DNA of 64,000 nt, from positions 3,714,501-3,778,500 of the forward strand of contig NZ_CP102480.1 of assembly GCF_024662015.1 (NCBI RefSeq). The letters are read 5' to 3'. Of this stretch, positions 1 through 9,933 are shown piece by piece. The position numbers were made by a program, and so were the translations under genes. The DNA comes from Nisaea acidiphila. GTDB taxonomy: Bacteria > Pseudomonadota > Alphaproteobacteria > Thalassobaculales > Thalassobaculaceae. Numbering within the stretch: position 1 is the stretch's first letter; each line of letters opens with the position of its first letter. The notes beneath the pieces were generated by a model. The model did no database searches. It was not told the DNA's origin and saw nothing but the letters and a program-made list of their open reading frames with translations.

Positions 1-1044
1 CGCAGCCACGCTCTGGAGACTTTGGGAGGCATTGCCCGCAGCGTCGTTCGCTTCCCGCGCGCTATCCGCGGTTTCCGCGGCCGAGCCCTGCATATCGGAG
101 GCGGAGTTCCGCACCGTTCCGGCCGAATTCTGCACTTCGCCGGCAACCCTGCCGACGGTGCTTTCGAGATTATGCGTGATTTCCTGAAGCATCTTCCGGC
201 GGGCTTCCTCGGCGCGCTGCTCGTCTTCGGCCTTGCTGCGCTCAAGCTCCGCGACGCGTTCGGCATTTTCCTTGAAAACCTGGACGGCTTTGGCCATCGC
301 GCCCACTTCGTCACCCCGTCCGATACCCGGGATCTCGACCGCGAGATCGTTCTCTGCGAGCGAGCCCATCGAATTGCGGAGTGCTTCCATCGGCTTGGTG
401 ATGCTGCGGCTGATAAAGATGCCTGCTGCCAGCATTACGCCGATCACCAGAAAAGCGATCATGCCGGCGTGAATGATGAAATCCGTCATTTCGTCGTCGA
501 TGCTGTCGATATAGACCCCGGTGCCAACGAACATGTTCCAGGGCTGGATCGCTTTGACATATGAAAGCTTCGCGACCGGCTGTTCTGAGCCCGGCTTCGG
601 CCACATATAGGGAACCGTGCCGCCGTCCGGATTCGCTTTGGCAACGTCGATCATCGCCGCGAAAAGCTTGAAGCCGTTCGGATCCTCGAGCTCGATCAAG
701 TTCTTTCCATCCAGCGCCGGCTTCACCGCGTGAGCGAAAACCACACCGTCGAGATCGACAGCGAACATGTACTCGTTGGCCCGGTATCTGAGACCGACGA
801 CGGTTTCCTTCCAGAGCGCCATGGCCTCGTCGCGTGTCATTTCTCCGGCGGAGACCTTTTGCTCGAAATGCAGCGCCTGGGCGGCGCTGCTCTCGACGAT
901 CGACCGCAATTCCCGCTCGTGCGTTTGCAGAATGCGGCCCCGTTCATTGGCGATCTCCTCGCCGATGAAGGCGGCGAACGCAATGACGGCGACGGCGATG
1001 ATGAGCCCGATTTTTCGGGCAATGGATAGACGATCAAGTCCCAT
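1..1044 (-). CDS. methyl-accepting chemotaxis protein (3' part missing)
   Basis: Chemoreceptor that would sense a small ligand in the periplasm and signal to CheA/CheW. The first 348 residues are visible; the open frame runs off the left edge before the signalling tip. In order there are a membrane segment (about residues 11-28), a periplasmic single-Cache domain (motifs [12 protein letters not shown] and FVGTGVYIDSIDD), a second membrane segment near residue 190, a HAMP linker (SITKPMEALRNSM) and the start of the coiled-coil signalling domain. The ATG at 1044 is preceded by GGGGGA. It is closely similar along its whole visible length to the chemoreceptor at 2511-4202, so the two are paralogues from a local duplication. 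The ligand cannot be told from sequence. Confidence 0.93.
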   Translation of the reverse strand, partial: MGLDRLSIARKIGLIIAVAVIAFAAFIGEEIANERGRILQTHERELRSIVESSAAQALHFEQKVSAGEMTRDEAMALWKETVVGLRYRANEYMFAVDLDGVVFAHAVKPALDGKNLIELEDPNGFKLFAAMIDVAKANPDGGTVPYMWPKPGSEQPVAKLSYVKAIQPWNMFVGTGVYIDSIDDEMTDFIIHAGMIAFLVIGVMLAAGIFISRSITKPMEALRNSMGSLAENDLAVEIPGIGRGDEVGAMAKAVQVFKENAERVAELERSKAEDEQRAEEARRKMLQEITHNLESTVGRVAGEVQNSAGTVRNSASDMQGSAAETADSAREANDAAGNASQSLQSVAA

Positions 1045-1542
1045 GGTTTGGTCCCCCAACGTGAGATTGCAAAAGCCGAACTTCTCCCTTTAAACCTTAT
1101 TTAAGGTGCATTTATTTTATGAACCAATGATTAACTTCGCGCGCCAATAAATATGCAGAACAAAGGTGACGAAGACTTCGTGGTGTGTGATCGGTCAACC
1201 AATTTTGTATACAAAAATGGTTTTCGTTTTGGCGATCGTTGAATGTGTTGGGATTTTTGGCTAATTAGACAGATGGAATTATTGAGTGATGGGGAAGAAA
1301 AGAAAATGACATGTGCGAATACATAATATTATTAGGTGACTGCGACCGAATTCAGCGAATGGGAAAATAAGTTTTATATTCCTATTGTCGCATTTGGCGG
1401 GTTGCCCGGCCGAAGGGGCTGGCCGCAGAGGAAATTCATGATTGAATTTTGTGTGGTCTTCCGGTGACCGGGCGCCTGTTCGGGGGCGCCACCGCGACGA
1501 TGGCCGAAAGCTGTCAGTTATGCGTCGGCAAGATCCGGGCCC
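1045..1542. other. AT-rich intergenic region
   Basis: About 500 bases, clearly richer in A+T than the flanking genes. It contains the upstream region of the minus-strand chemoreceptor and the 3' flank of the unknown gene at 1543-2397. Short open frames here lack ribosome binding sites and sensible composition. There is a short inverted repeat (CCTTA-TT-TAAGG, 1095-1106) but no recognisable operator, RNA gene or terminator. Confidence 0.5.
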
Positions 1543-2397
1543 TCAGGCCATCAGAAGAGTCTGCAGTTCATAAAATCCATCGACGGAGGCGCGGTAATGA
1601 TCTTCGTCCGCGAAGCGGGACTCCGCGATGTCGCTCTCTATGACATCCTGCGACGTTCCGGAGATGCAAAGCCGCTGGTGAGCGCTGCGCGCGGCGCGAC
1701 CCCGGAGAAACCCCACCAGAGCCTCGCCGGGTTCGGGGGCTTGCCGCACGAAATCGAGAGATGGCGCGAAAGAGCGCTTACGGGTCAGTTCGATCATCTG
1801 ATCCGACTGCGCCGCAAGCCATACACTACGCTTGCGATTGACGCAGATGATCGGGAAGAGGGAGGCCAGTCCGGGGATGGCCGTGTTGGCGTAGGTCTCG
1901 CACTCCCAATAGCGCTGCGCCGTTCTGGCGAAATGAAAGAAATCCTCCACGGCCTTCATGCCGGATTTCTCAAGCGGCAGGATCTCGGTCTGTGGCTTCA
2001 GCGGGTCTACCGTATCGTTTGCCACATCGATATAGAGCGGTCCGATCTGGATGGCGTTCTGGAAGTAGCTTTCGCGCAGGACCCCCCAAATCTTGCGGCC
2101 TATTCCGCCATTGCCGATGAATTCGCGCAGCGCGAGGCTGACAGGGCAGCTCGGCGCATTGATCTGTTCAACCAGCCGGTCATAGACCCTGTCCCGGATC
2201 TCGCGGCAGCGGCCGAGCGGGTAGGGCTTGCCGTCATAATCCGGAAGCTTCGTTGCAAGTTCCGCGTCGATTTCGGTCCGCAGATGCTGCAGATAGCTTT
2301 CCAGTGCGGGTTGCCCGGGAAGGTGGCGGTCGGCGAGGACGCGCTGGTCGTTGCCGGGGGGAATCGGCTGGAGCGGGAGCAGGTCTGCCGGAAACAT
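1543..2397 (-). CDS. protein of unknown function, 284 aa
   Basis: I do not recognise this family. The minus-strand frame is preferred over the overlapping plus-strand frame because its composition is that of a normal soluble protein, with ordinary hydrophobic stretches (WGVLRESYFQNAIQIGPLYI) and balanced charge. No signal peptide, membrane segment or nucleotide-binding loop is visible. It lies between two paralogous chemoreceptor genes on the same strand, with roughly 110 bases to the downstream end of the next receptor and 500 to the other, so it is probably transcribed alone. A link with chemotaxis is only suggested by position. No strong Shine-Dalgarno precedes the ATG at 2397, so the start is uncertain. 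Confidence 0.7.
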   Translation of the reverse strand: MFPADLLPLQPIPPGNDQRVLADRHLPGQPALESYLQHLRTEIDAELATKLPDYDGKPYPLGRCREIRDRVYDRLVEQINAPSCPVSLALREFIGNGGIGRKIWGVLRESYFQNAIQIGPLYIDVANDTVDPLKPQTEILPLEKSGMKAVEDFFHFARTAQRYWECETYANTAIPGLASLFPIICVNRKRSVWLAAQSDQMIELTRKRSFAPSLDFVRQAPEPGEALVGFLRGRAARSAHQRLCISGTSQDVIESDIAESRFADEDHYRASVDGFYELQTLLMA

Positions 2398-2510
2398 GAT
2401 GCGGGTACCGAGGTGACGATCGGTAGCTGTTCTAAATCCGTTCGCCCCTGTCCCGCAAGGCGGACGGCATGACAGCAGAAAGCCGCCGTCCGGCGCGGAC
2501 CGCTCAGGCG

Positions 2511-4202
2511 TTAGGCATCCCGAAGACGCCGCACGAAGGTGTCGACCTCGTCACGCAGCGTGGCGATCTGGCTATTGAGCGTGCCGGTGACGCCGGACAA
2601 TTCGTTTGCGGCCCGATCGGAGCGCTCGCCGGCGGTGTTCACGCGGCCGATATTGCTCGTGACCGTTTCCGTCGCGTGCGAGACCTGCTCGACATTCCCG
2701 GAAATCTCGCGCGTCGCGGAAGACTGTTCCTCGACGGCGGCGGCGATCGCAGATGTGGTCTCGTCGATGTTCTGAATCGTGCCGACGATCTTTCCGATGA
2801 CATCGGCGGCTTCCTTCGTCGCCTGCTGAATGGCCGAGATCTGCCCGGCGATCTCCTGGGTCGCGCTGCCGGTCTGGTTCGCGAGCGATTTGACCTCGCT
2901 GGCGACGACGGCGAACCCCTTGCCGGCTTCTCCAGCCCGGGCGGCCTCGATCGTCGCGTTGAGCGCCAGCAGATTGGTTTGTTCCGCGATGTCGTTGATC
3001 AGGCTGACGACTTCGCCGATCCGCTCGGCCGAGCTCTGCAGGCTGATCACCTTGGCGTTGGCGTCTTCCGCTTCCGTGGCGGCGGCCCGCGAGATGGACG
3101 CGGACTGGTCCGCCTGACGCCCGATCTCGGCGATGGAGTTGGTCAGTTCTTCCGTCGCCGCAGCCACGCTTTGGAGACTTTCCGAGGCGTTCTGGGCCGC
3201 GCCGTTCGCCTCGCGGGCGCTGTCGGCTGTTTCGGAGGCGGCCTGAAGCATTTCGTTGGTCGAGTTATTCGCCGCCGTCGCGGAGCTCTGAACCTCGCCG
3301 GTTACCCGGCCGATGGAGCTTTCCAGTTCCTGAACGATCTCCTGGAGCAGTCCCTTGCGTTCGGATTCCGCCCGGCGGGCATCCTCGACCCGGCTTTCCT
3401 CAAGTGTCGCGACCCTCTCCGCATTCTCCTTGAAGACCTGAACGGCCTGGGCCATGGCGCCGACCTCGTCGCGCCGTCCGGTTCCCGGAACCGTCACGCC
3501 GAGATTGTTCGCCGCGAGCTGGGACATCGCATTGCGCAGCGCTTCCATCGGTCCGGTGATGCCGCGCGAGATCGCGAGGCCGACCAGAACCATCAGCACC
3601 AGGATTCCGGCGGTCAGGCCACCTGCTTGAAGTGCATGATCGTAGAGGGCGGCATCGATGTCGTCGATATAGATGCCGGTGCCGACGAAAATCTGCCAGG
3701 GCTCGATCAGCGCGACGTAGGACAGTTTCGGCACCGGAACCTCGGACCCGGGCTTCGGCCACATATATTCTAAGCGCCCGCCGGTGGGATCCTTTTTCAG
3801 CACTTCGATCATCTCGCCGATGATCTTCACGCCGTTTGGATCCGTCACCCCCATCATGTCCTGGCCCTTGAGGGACGGTTTTGCGCCATGCACGATATTG
3901 ATACCGTTCATCGTGTAGGCGAAGAGATACTCGTTCCCGCGGAACCGGGTGGCGAGGGCGTTCTTCTCCCAGGCGGCGATCGCCTCCTCGCGGGTCATTT
4001 CGCCGGCAGCTGCGCGCGCTTCCAGGGCGAGCGCCTCGGACATTGCGACCTCGATCACTGATTTGATCTCGCGGGTGCGCTCGTCATAGAGGTCGCCGCG
4101 TTTGATCCAGAGCGAGGCCCCGATCTGGATGGTCATGGCGATGGCCGCCAACAGAATGATCAGGCCGATCTTCTGGGCGAAGGAAAGGCGGTCGAGTCCC
4201 AT
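2511..4202 (-). CDS. methyl-accepting chemotaxis protein with single Cache sensor
   Basis: Transmembrane chemoreceptor of 563 residues. Visible parts are an N-terminal membrane segment (about 11-30), a periplasmic sCache-type domain (about 38-185, motif [13 protein letters not shown]), a second membrane segment (about 190-212), a HAMP domain (from [15 protein letters not shown]), and the cytoplasmic four-helix signalling domain, whose conserved tip reads [20 protein letters not shown]. The protein ends shortly after the coiled coil with RRLRDA and shows no CheR/CheB-tethering pentapeptide. It is complete and is a paralogue of the truncated receptor at 1-1044. The likely ligand class is small organic acids, as for many sCache receptors, but this is not shown here. 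Confidence 0.96.
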   Translation of the reverse strand: MGLDRLSFAQKIGLIILLAAIAMTIQIGASLWIKRGDLYDERTREIKSVIEVAMSEALALEARAAAGEMTREEAIAAWEKNALATRFRGNEYLFAYTMNGINIVHGAKPSLKGQDMMGVTDPNGVKIIGEMIEVLKKDPTGGRLEYMWPKPGSEVPVPKLSYVALIEPWQIFVGTGIYIDDIDAALYDHALQAGGLTAGILVLMVLVGLAISRGITGPMEALRNAMSQLAANNLGVTVPGTGRRDEVGAMAQAVQVFKENAERVATLEESRVEDARRAESERKGLLQEIVQELESSIGRVTGEVQSSATAANNSTNEMLQAASETADSAREANGAAQNASESLQSVAAATEELTNSIAEIGRQADQSASISRAAATEAEDANAKVISLQSSAERIGEVVSLINDIAEQTNLLALNATIEAARAGEAGKGFAVVASEVKSLANQTGSATQEIAGQISAIQQATKEAADVIGKIVGTIQNIDETTSAIAAAVEEQSSATREISGNVEQVSHATETVTSNIGRVNTAGERSDRAANELSGVTGTLNSQIATLRDEVDTFVRRLRDA

Positions 4203-4483
4203 CGGCGCGCTCCTGCAAAGACAAGAAATTTATCTCGTTATGCAGTTATAGGGTTAAAGAACGCCTAACGATTTCGCCAAATTATTTAAGTGAATAGGGA
4301 AGACTAGGGCTGCGAAGTTATTTCAGGCATTCTTTGTGAGTGCAGCTGCAAGGGTGCCGTCCTGGATCCCGGTTGCGACAAAATGTCATGTGCGCACTGC
4401 CTGTTCGGTGTTGCCGCAACGGTTGTACCGACGCATCTCATTCCCAAAGTCTCAAGCGGATCCTCCAGCATTGAGGTGATGAA

Positions 4484-4924
4484 ATGAAAGTACCGCACAA
4501 GGCTTGGGTGCTCGTGGCAGACGGAGAGCGGTTCGTCGTATTCGAAAGTCACGGGGACAAGGAGCTCATCGACTTGCGCGTCGTCGACGCGGAGTCGATC
4601 AGTAACCCGCCGGATCATGTCCAGGGGACGGATCGCCCGGGCCGTCTCAGCGATAACGGCGCCAATCAGAAGAGCGCGGTGGGGGAAACGGACTGGCATG
4701 CGATCGAGAAGGTTCATTTCGCCGAACATGCCGCGGACATGCGCAAGACCTGGGCATTGGAAAAGCGCTTCGACGATCTTGTGATCGTCGCCGACCCCCG
4801 CACGCTGGGCACGCTAAGGGCCCACTATCACGCGTCCGTCAGCGACAAGCTCTTGGCCGAGATCGATAAGGATCTGACGCACCAACCGGTGACCGAGATT
4901 GAACGGGCACTTGTCAGACACTGA
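4484..4924 (+). CDS. Host_attach-family protein
   Basis: Small cytoplasmic protein of 146 residues with the layout of the Host_attach family (Pfam PF10116), first named from Agrobacterium attachment mutants and later related by comparative analysis to archaeo-eukaryotic release-factor-like folds. Seen here are the N-terminal strand AWVLVADGERFVVFE, a charged middle loop with DRPGRLSDN, and a C-terminal half with LVIVADPRTLGTLRAHY. Length is typical of the family. A good ribosome site (GAGGTGAT) precedes the ATG. It stands alone and converges on nrdJ across a shared terminator. The molecular function is not established, and the attachment role should not be assumed. Confidence 0.85.
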   Translation: MKVPHKAWVLVADGERFVVFESHGDKELIDLRVVDAESISNPPDHVQGTDRPGRLSDNGANQKSAVGETDWHAIEKVHFAEHAADMRKTWALEKRFDDLVIVADPRTLGTLRAHYHASVSDKLLAEIDKDLTHQPVTEIERALVRH

Positions 4925-4952
4925 GCCGTGTGCCCGCTGCCATGAACAGAAA

Positions 4953-4990
4953 ACGACCGCCGTGGAGACCCGCGGCGGCCGTCTGTTTTT
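4953..4990 (+). terminator. rho-independent terminator between convergent genes
   Basis: Ten-pair stem (4953-4962 with 4973-4982, one A.C mismatch) with a ten-base loop, followed by CTGTTTTT. It ends the plus-strand Host_attach gene. The complementary strand also has a T-rich tail, so it may serve nrdJ from the other side. Confidence 0.7.
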
Positions 4991-5008
4991 CCATGTCCCT
5001 GAAGGCGA

Positions 5009-8000
5009 TCAGCTGCAGCCGGAGGTGCTGCCGCAAGTGTCGCATTTCAGGCAGGTGCCGTTCCGCACCAGGGTGAAATTGCCGCACTCGCCGCAGCTCT
5101 CGCCCTCGTAACCCTTGATGCGGGCCTCGCGGATCCGGTTCAGCTTGTCGTCGACCGCATCCATGACGGTTTCGGAGACGGTCACGGAAGCCGACTTCTC
5201 GATCGTCGTGGTGACGGTCGCCGCGTGGGATGCAGGGGCCGAAGCCATCACCGGTGCGGCATTGTCCGTTCCGGTCGCCTTGATCGTCTGCGATTGGCCG
5301 CCTTGCAGCACTACCAGATTCTTGCGGACATAGCCGCGGCTGGTGATGGTGCCGACCTTTTCCATGAGCTGGGCCTTGGCCGCATCGACCGCGCTCTCGT
5401 CGTCGCCTTCGCCCATGCTGTCCGGCAGCAGGTCGTCGGTCTCGACATGGCTGAGGTCGTGGCGGTCGAGATAGGAGATCGCCAGCTCGCGGAAGATATA
5501 GTCGAGGATCGAGGTCGCCATCTTGATCGCGTCGTTGCCGGAGACCATGCCCTGCGGCTCGAAGCGGGTGAAGGTGAAGGCGTCGACATATTCCTCCAGT
5601 GGCACGCCGTACTGCAGGCCGATGGAGACGGCGATGGCGAAATTGTTCATCAGCGAGCGGAAGGCGGCGCCTTCCTTGTGCATGTCGATGAAGATCTCGC
5701 CGAGCTTGCCTTCCTCGTATTCGCCGGTCCGGAGATACACCTTGTGGCCGCCGACATTGGCTTTCTGGGTGTAGCCCTTGCGGCGGTGCGGAAGTTTACG
5801 CCGTTCGGCGGCCCGCTCGATGATGCGCTCGACGATCCGCTCGGCGACGACCGGGGCCTGCACGGCCTTCGGCGCTTCGAGCAGTTCCTCAAGCTCGTCC
5901 TCGTCCTCCTCGTCCACCAGGGCGGAGGAGAGCGGCTGGCTCAGCTTGGAGCCGTCGCGGTAGAGCGCGTTGGCTTTCAGGCCCAGCTTCCAGGAGAGGA
6001 TATAGGCGTCCGAGCAATCCTGGACCGTCGCCGCGTTCGGCATGTTGATGGTCTTGGAGATCGCGCCGGTGATGAAGGGCTGGGAGGCCGCCATCATCCG
6101 GATATGGCTCTCGGTCGAGAGGAAGCGCTTGCCGATCCGGCCGCACGGATTGGCGCAGTCGAACACCGGAAGGTGCTCGTCTTTCAGGTCCGGCGCGCCT
6201 TCCAGCGTCATCGCACCGCAGACGAAGGTATTGGCGTCTTCCACCTGCTTCTTGCTGAAGCCGAGAGCCAGCAGCATGTCGAAGGAGAGGTCGTTCAGCT
6301 GCTCGTCGGTGAAGCCGAGCGTGTCGCGGCAGAAATCCTCGCCGAGGGTCCATTTATTGAAGGCGAACTTGATGTCGAAGGCGCTGGCGACGGCTTCCTG
6401 AACCGCTTTCACCTGCGCATCGCCGAAGCCTTTCGCCTTCAGGCTTTCCGGGTTGATGCCCGGGGCGCCTTCCAGCGTGCCGTGACCGACGGCATAGCGG
6501 ATGATCTCCTCGATCTGCTCCTCGCCGTAGCCGAGATTGGCCAGGGCCTCCGGCACGATGCGGTTGATGATCTTGAAGTAGCCGCCTCCGGCGAGCTTCT
6601 TGAACTTCACCAGGGCGAAGTCGGGCTCGATGCCGGTGGTGTCGCAATCCATGACCAGGCCGATGGTGCCGGTCGGGGCGATCACCGTGGTCTGAGCGTT
6701 GCGGTAGCCGTGCTTCTCGCCGAGTTCGAGCGCCGCGTCCCAAGCCGCGATGGCGGCGGCGTTGAGAGCGGTGTTCGGGCTCTTGGAAGCGTCCAGCGGA
6801 ACCGGATTGATCGCCAGATCCTCGTAGCCGCTTTCCTCGCCATAGGCGGCGCGGCGATGATTGCGGATCACCCGCAGCATGTTTTCGGCGTTTGGAGCAT
6901 GTTCCGGGAAAGCGCCGAGTTGGCCCGCCATCTCCGCCGAGGTCTTGTAGGCGATGCCGGTCATGACCGCGCTGATCGCGCCGCAGAGTTCGCGGCCTTC
7001 GTCGCTGTCGTAGGAGAAACCGCTCGCCATGAGCAGGCCGCCGATATTGGCGAAGCCGAGGCCGAGGGTGCGGAAGTCGTAGGACAGCTTGGCGATCTCT
7101 TTCGACGGGAACTGCGCCATCAGCACGGAGATCTCCAGCGTGATGGTCCAGATCCGGGTCGCATGCTCGAAGGACTCGATGTCGAAGCTGCCGTCCTCGT
7201 GACGGAACTGCATCAGGTTCATCGAGGCGAGGTTGCAGGCCGTGTCGTCGAGGAACATGTATTCCGAACACGGGTTGGACGCGTTGATCCGTCCCGAGGC
7301 CGGGCAGGTGTGCCACTCGTTGATCGTGCTGTCGTACTGGATGCCGGGATCGGCGCAGGACCAGGCGGCGTTGGAAACCTTGTCCCAGAGCTCGGCAGCG
7401 TTGATCGACTTGGCCACCTTGCCGTCGGTGCGGCGGATGAGATCCCAGTTCTTGCCTTCCGCGACCGCTTCGAGGAAATCGTTGGTCACGCGGATCGAGT
7501 TGTTCGAATTCTGCCCGGCGACCGTGAGATAGGCCTCGCTGTCCCAGTCGGTGTCGTAGGTCGGGAAGTCGATGGAGGTGTAGCCCTGCTCGGCGAACTG
7601 GATCACCCGCTGGATGTAGTTCTCCGGGATCATCACCTTGCGTGCCGCCTTGATGGCTTTTTTCAGCGCCGGATTCTGCTTCGGATCGAAGCGGGCGCCG
7701 TTGACCAGATCTCCGGCCTCGCGGCAGGCGGCCATGACTTCGTTCATGTGCTTCTGCGCGAGCTTGGAGCCGGCGACGAGAGAGGCGACCTTCTGCTCTT
7801 CGCGGACCTTCCAGTCGATATAATTCTCGATGTCCGGATGGTCGATGTCGACGGTGACCATCTTCGCCGCCCGGCGGGTGGTGCCGCCCGACTTGATGGC
7901 GCCGGCAGCCCGGTCGCCGATCTTCAGGAAGCTCATCAGGCCGGAGGACTTGCCGCCGCCGGAGAGGGGCTCGCCCTCGCCGCGCAGACGGGAGAAGTTG

Positions 8001-8698
8001 GAGCCGGTTCCGGAGCCGTATTTGAAGAGGCGCGCCTCGCGGACCCAGAGATCCATAATGCCGCCTTCATTCACCAGGTCGTCGCTGACGCCCTGGATGA
8101 AGCAGGCATGGGGCTGAGGGTGCTCGTAGGCCGATTTGGAGCGAACCAGTTTGCCGGTCTTGTAATCGACATAGTGGTGCCCCTGGGCCGGGCCGTCGAT
8201 GCCGTAGGCCCAGTGCAGACCGGTGTTGAACCATTGCGGGGAGTTCGGGGCCGCCATTTGCCGGCAAAGCATATGGCACATTTCTTCGTAATAGGTCTTG
8301 GCATCGCCTTCGCTGTCGAAGTAGCCGCCTTTCCAGCCCCAGTAGGTCCAGGTGCCGGCGAGCCGGTTGAAGACCTGCTTGGCGCTGGACTCGCCGACCG
8401 TGCGCTCGCCTTCCGGCAGCTTCGCGATCGCCTTTTCGTCGGGCACCATGCGCCAGAGCCAGGAGGGAACGTCATTCTCTTCGAACGGCTTCAGCTTCGC
8501 GGGGATGCCGGCCTTGCGGAAATACTTCTGCGCCAGGATATCGCATGCCACCTGCGACCAGTCCGCGGGCACTTCGATGTCGCTGTTCTGGAACACCACG
8601 GAGCCGTCGGGATTGCGGATCTCGCTGCTGGTTTTCCTGAATTCAATACCCGCGTAGGGACCCGTTTTCGCGTCCGTAAACCGGCGTTCGATTCTCAT
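5009..8698 (-). CDS. nrdJ: adenosylcobalamin-dependent (class II) ribonucleoside-diphosphate reductase
   Basis: Reduces ribonucleotides to deoxyribonucleotides using a radical made from adenosylcobalamin, so it needs no oxygen. The 1229-residue protein carries the RNR barrel motifs ([11 protein letters not shown] in the active-site loop, [19 protein letters not shown], glycine-rich substrate loops) and ends in a cysteine-rich zinc-ribbon-like tail (CGECGNF...[14 protein letters not shown]), which carries the redox cysteines. This long form with the C-terminal Cys tail is common in alphaproteobacteria. The start at 8698 ([11 protein letters not shown]) is chosen because GGGGGG lies just upstream; the frame stays open 35 codons further without support. 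A palindrome matching the NrdR box lies 48 bases upstream, suggesting repression by NrdR. No nrdAB is seen in the window. Confidence 0.97.
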   Translation of the reverse strand: MRIERRFTDAKTGPYAGIEFRKTSSEIRNPDGSVVFQNSDIEVPADWSQVACDILAQKYFRKAGIPAKLKPFEENDVPSWLWRMVPDEKAIAKLPEGERTVGESSAKQVFNRLAGTWTYWGWKGGYFDSEGDAKTYYEEMCHMLCRQMAAPNSPQWFNTGLHWAYGIDGPAQGHHYVDYKTGKLVRSKSAYEHPQPHACFIQGVSDDLVNEGGIMDLWVREARLFKYGSGTGSNFSRLRGEGEPLSGGGKSSGLMSFLKIGDRAAGAIKSGGTTRRAAKMVTVDIDHPDIENYIDWKVREEQKVASLVAGSKLAQKHMNEVMAACREAGDLVNGARFDPKQNPALKKAIKAARKVMIPENYIQRVIQFAEQGYTSIDFPTYDTDWDSEAYLTVAGQNSNNSIRVTNDFLEAVAEGKNWDLIRRTDGKVAKSINAAELWDKVSNAAWSCADPGIQYDSTINEWHTCPASGRINASNPCSEYMFLDDTACNLASMNLMQFRHEDGSFDIESFEHATRIWTITLEISVLMAQFPSKEIAKLSYDFRTLGLGFANIGGLLMASGFSYDSDEGRELCGAISAVMTGIAYKTSAEMAGQLGAFPEHAPNAENMLRVIRNHRRAAYGEESGYEDLAINPVPLDASKSPNTALNAAAIAAWDAALELGEKHGYRNAQTTVIAPTGTIGLVMDCDTTGIEPDFALVKFKKLAGGGYFKIINRIVPEALANLGYGEEQIEEIIRYAVGHGTLEGAPGINPESLKAKGFGDAQVKAVQEAVASAFDIKFAFNKWTLGEDFCRDTLGFTDEQLNDLSFDMLLALGFSKKQVEDANTFVCGAMTLEGAPDLKDEHLPVFDCANPCGRIGKRFLSTESHIRMMAASQPFITGAISKTINMPNAATVQDCSDAYILSWKLGLKANALYRDGSKLSQPLSSALVDEEDEDELEELLEAPKAVQAPVVAERIVERIIERAAERRKLPHRRKGYTQKANVGGHKVYLRTGEYEEGKLGEIFIDMHKEGAAFRSLMNNFAIAVSIGLQYGVPLEEYVDAFTFTRFEPQGMVSGNDAIKMATSILDYIFRELAISYLDRHDLSHVETDDLLPDSMGEGDDESAVDAAKAQLMEKVGTITSRGYVRKNLVVLQGGQSQTIKATGTDNAAPVMASAPASHAATVTTTIEKSASVTVSETVMDAVDDKLNRIREARIKGYEGESCGECGNFTLVRNGTCLKCDTCGSTSGCS

Positions 8699-8745
8699 GC
8701 TTGGAACCCCCCGTTCCGTCCAATCAGTGGCGTTGATCGCTGGCG

Positions 8746-8761
8746 CCACAAGATCTTGTGG
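8746..8761 (-). promoter_or_regulatory. NrdR box upstream of nrdJ
   Basis: CCACAAGATCTTGTGG is a perfect palindrome, extending to 18 bases at 8745-8762. It fits every strongly conserved position of the known NrdR operator pattern acaCwAtATaTwGtgt. It sits about 48 bases before the nrdJ start codon, where an operator overlapping the promoter is expected. Confidence 0.75.
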
Positions 8762-8776
8762 CCAAGGGTTGAGACG

Positions 8777-8792
8777 ATACCGGATTTGGGCT
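8777..8792 (-). promoter_or_regulatory. possible second, weaker NrdR box
   Basis: ATACCGGATTTGGGCT is centred 31 bases from the strong palindrome, the three-turn spacing typical of paired NrdR boxes. It matches five of eight conserved positions. It is listed for its spacing rather than its sequence. Confidence 0.3.
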
Positions 8793-9269
8793 TCGTGAAG
8801 CAATGAGAAATGAACCGGAATGTGAGAAAAAATGATCGCGGGTTGGAACGGCGCAGATTTCCGCGAATTTCAGGATTTCACCTGCCGGTAGTAAGTAAAA
8901 TCAAAATAAAATGAGAATAATTCCGCCAATTGATTTTGGCAGAATGCAGTTGTGAGAAATCATTCCGATCTTGTGGGGTGGATCGGCGGAACGAAGTCTC
9001 GTCATTGCTTCAGAGCTTCGCGTTTCTATTTGAAGGCCCGTGCCAAGCCGTCAGAAGAATAATGCCGTTATCGGGCCCGGGGATCAACACATTTTGTGCG
9101 TAGAATTGTCATAAAATCTACATCTAGTGTCTCGACGTGGGTTTCCGCACGTCTCCGCAGGATCCTGCGGTATTCGGTCGGGAAGGCTTGCCTGCCGTTC
9201 CGCATCTGTGGCTCACTTGCTCTGGCCGGCCCGCTCGGGTGCCGGCATTTTTTCGAAAGAGGGGATTTC
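8793..9269. other. intergenic region between nrdJ and the LysE gene
   Basis: About 480 bases between divergent genes. The part at 8880-8960 is AT-rich and is the natural place for promoters. I see no RNA gene and no supported small gene. The frame of the downstream exporter is open back to 9096, but the stretch before 9270 has no ribosome site and is not protein-like. Confidence 0.5.
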
Positions 9270-9899
9270 ATGGATCCGGCGCTCTGGTTGGCCTTCGCGG
9301 CTGCGACCTCCGTCATGCTGGCCATTCCGGGGCCGACGGTCATGCTGGTTGCGAGCTACGCCATGTCGCGGGGGCGCGAGAGCGGCTGGCTGACCGTTCC
9401 AGGCGTTGCGCTCGGCGACCTGACGGCGATGATCGTGTCGCTTGCCGGAGCCGGTGCGGTGCTCGCCGCGTCGGCCGAACTCTTCACAATCCTTAAGTTC
9501 GCCGGTGCCGCCTATCTGGTCTGGCTCGGTATCCAGCTCTGGCGCAGCAAGCCGGAGCTGGCGCTCGCCCCGGCAGGAGGAGGGCGCAGGCAGAAGACAC
9601 GGATGTTTGCCAACGCGTATGTGGTGACCGCGCTCAATCCCAAGGGCATCGTCTTCTTCGTCGCCTTCGTGCCGCAGTTCATCGATCCGTCCCGTCCGCT
9701 CTTTCTGCAATTCGTGATTCTGGTGACGACCTTCGTCATCCTCGGCGCAATAAACGCTGCCTTCTGGGCAATTATGGCCGGTACCATGCGCAGCCGCTTT
9801 TCCAGCCCGTTCGCACTCAGGCTGGTCAATCGCCTCGGCGGCAGCGCAATGATCGGTGCCGGGTTGCTGACGGCATTGACCCGGCGGGCGGCGGGCTGA
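9270..9899 (+). CDS. LysE/RhtB-family amino acid exporter
   Basis: Inner-membrane exporter of 209 residues, the usual length for LysE/RhtB proteins, which export amino acids or related metabolites by proton exchange. About six hydrophobic segments are visible. Family hallmarks are the N-terminal motif SVMLAIPGPTVMLVASYAMS and, in the middle, NPKGIVFFVAFVPQFID. The ATG at 9270 is preceded by AAGAGGGG at good spacing. The gene is followed after 34 bases by an RraA-like aldolase on the same strand, so the two may be co-transcribed. The substrate is unknown. Confidence 0.93.
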   Translation: MDPALWLAFAAATSVMLAIPGPTVMLVASYAMSRGRESGWLTVPGVALGDLTAMIVSLAGAGAVLAASAELFTILKFAGAAYLVWLGIQLWRSKPELALAPAGGGRRQKTRMFANAYVVTALNPKGIVFFVAFVPQFIDPSRPLFLQFVILVTTFVILGAINAAFWAIMAGTMRSRFSSPFALRLVNRLGGSAMIGAGLLTALTRRAAG

Positions 9900-9933
9900 T
9901 CCGCTAATCAAAAAACCTAAAGGGAGACCCACC

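Noticed and set aside
1449-1643. Small plus-strand open frame of 64 codons
   Set aside because: It overlaps the end of the minus-strand gene, has no ribosome site and an Arg-rich shadow-like product.
1097-4292. Shared string TTATTTAAG(G)TG upstream of both chemoreceptor genes (1097-1108 and 4282-4292)
   Set aside because: Distances to the start codons differ (about 53 and 80 bases) and the string is short and AT-rich; it may just be left from the duplication.
5225-8806. Open frame of 1193 codons on the plus strand, antisense to nrdJ
   Set aside because: It is the mirror of a conserved gene in high-GC DNA; the translation is rich in Arg, Gly, Asp and Val with no family features.
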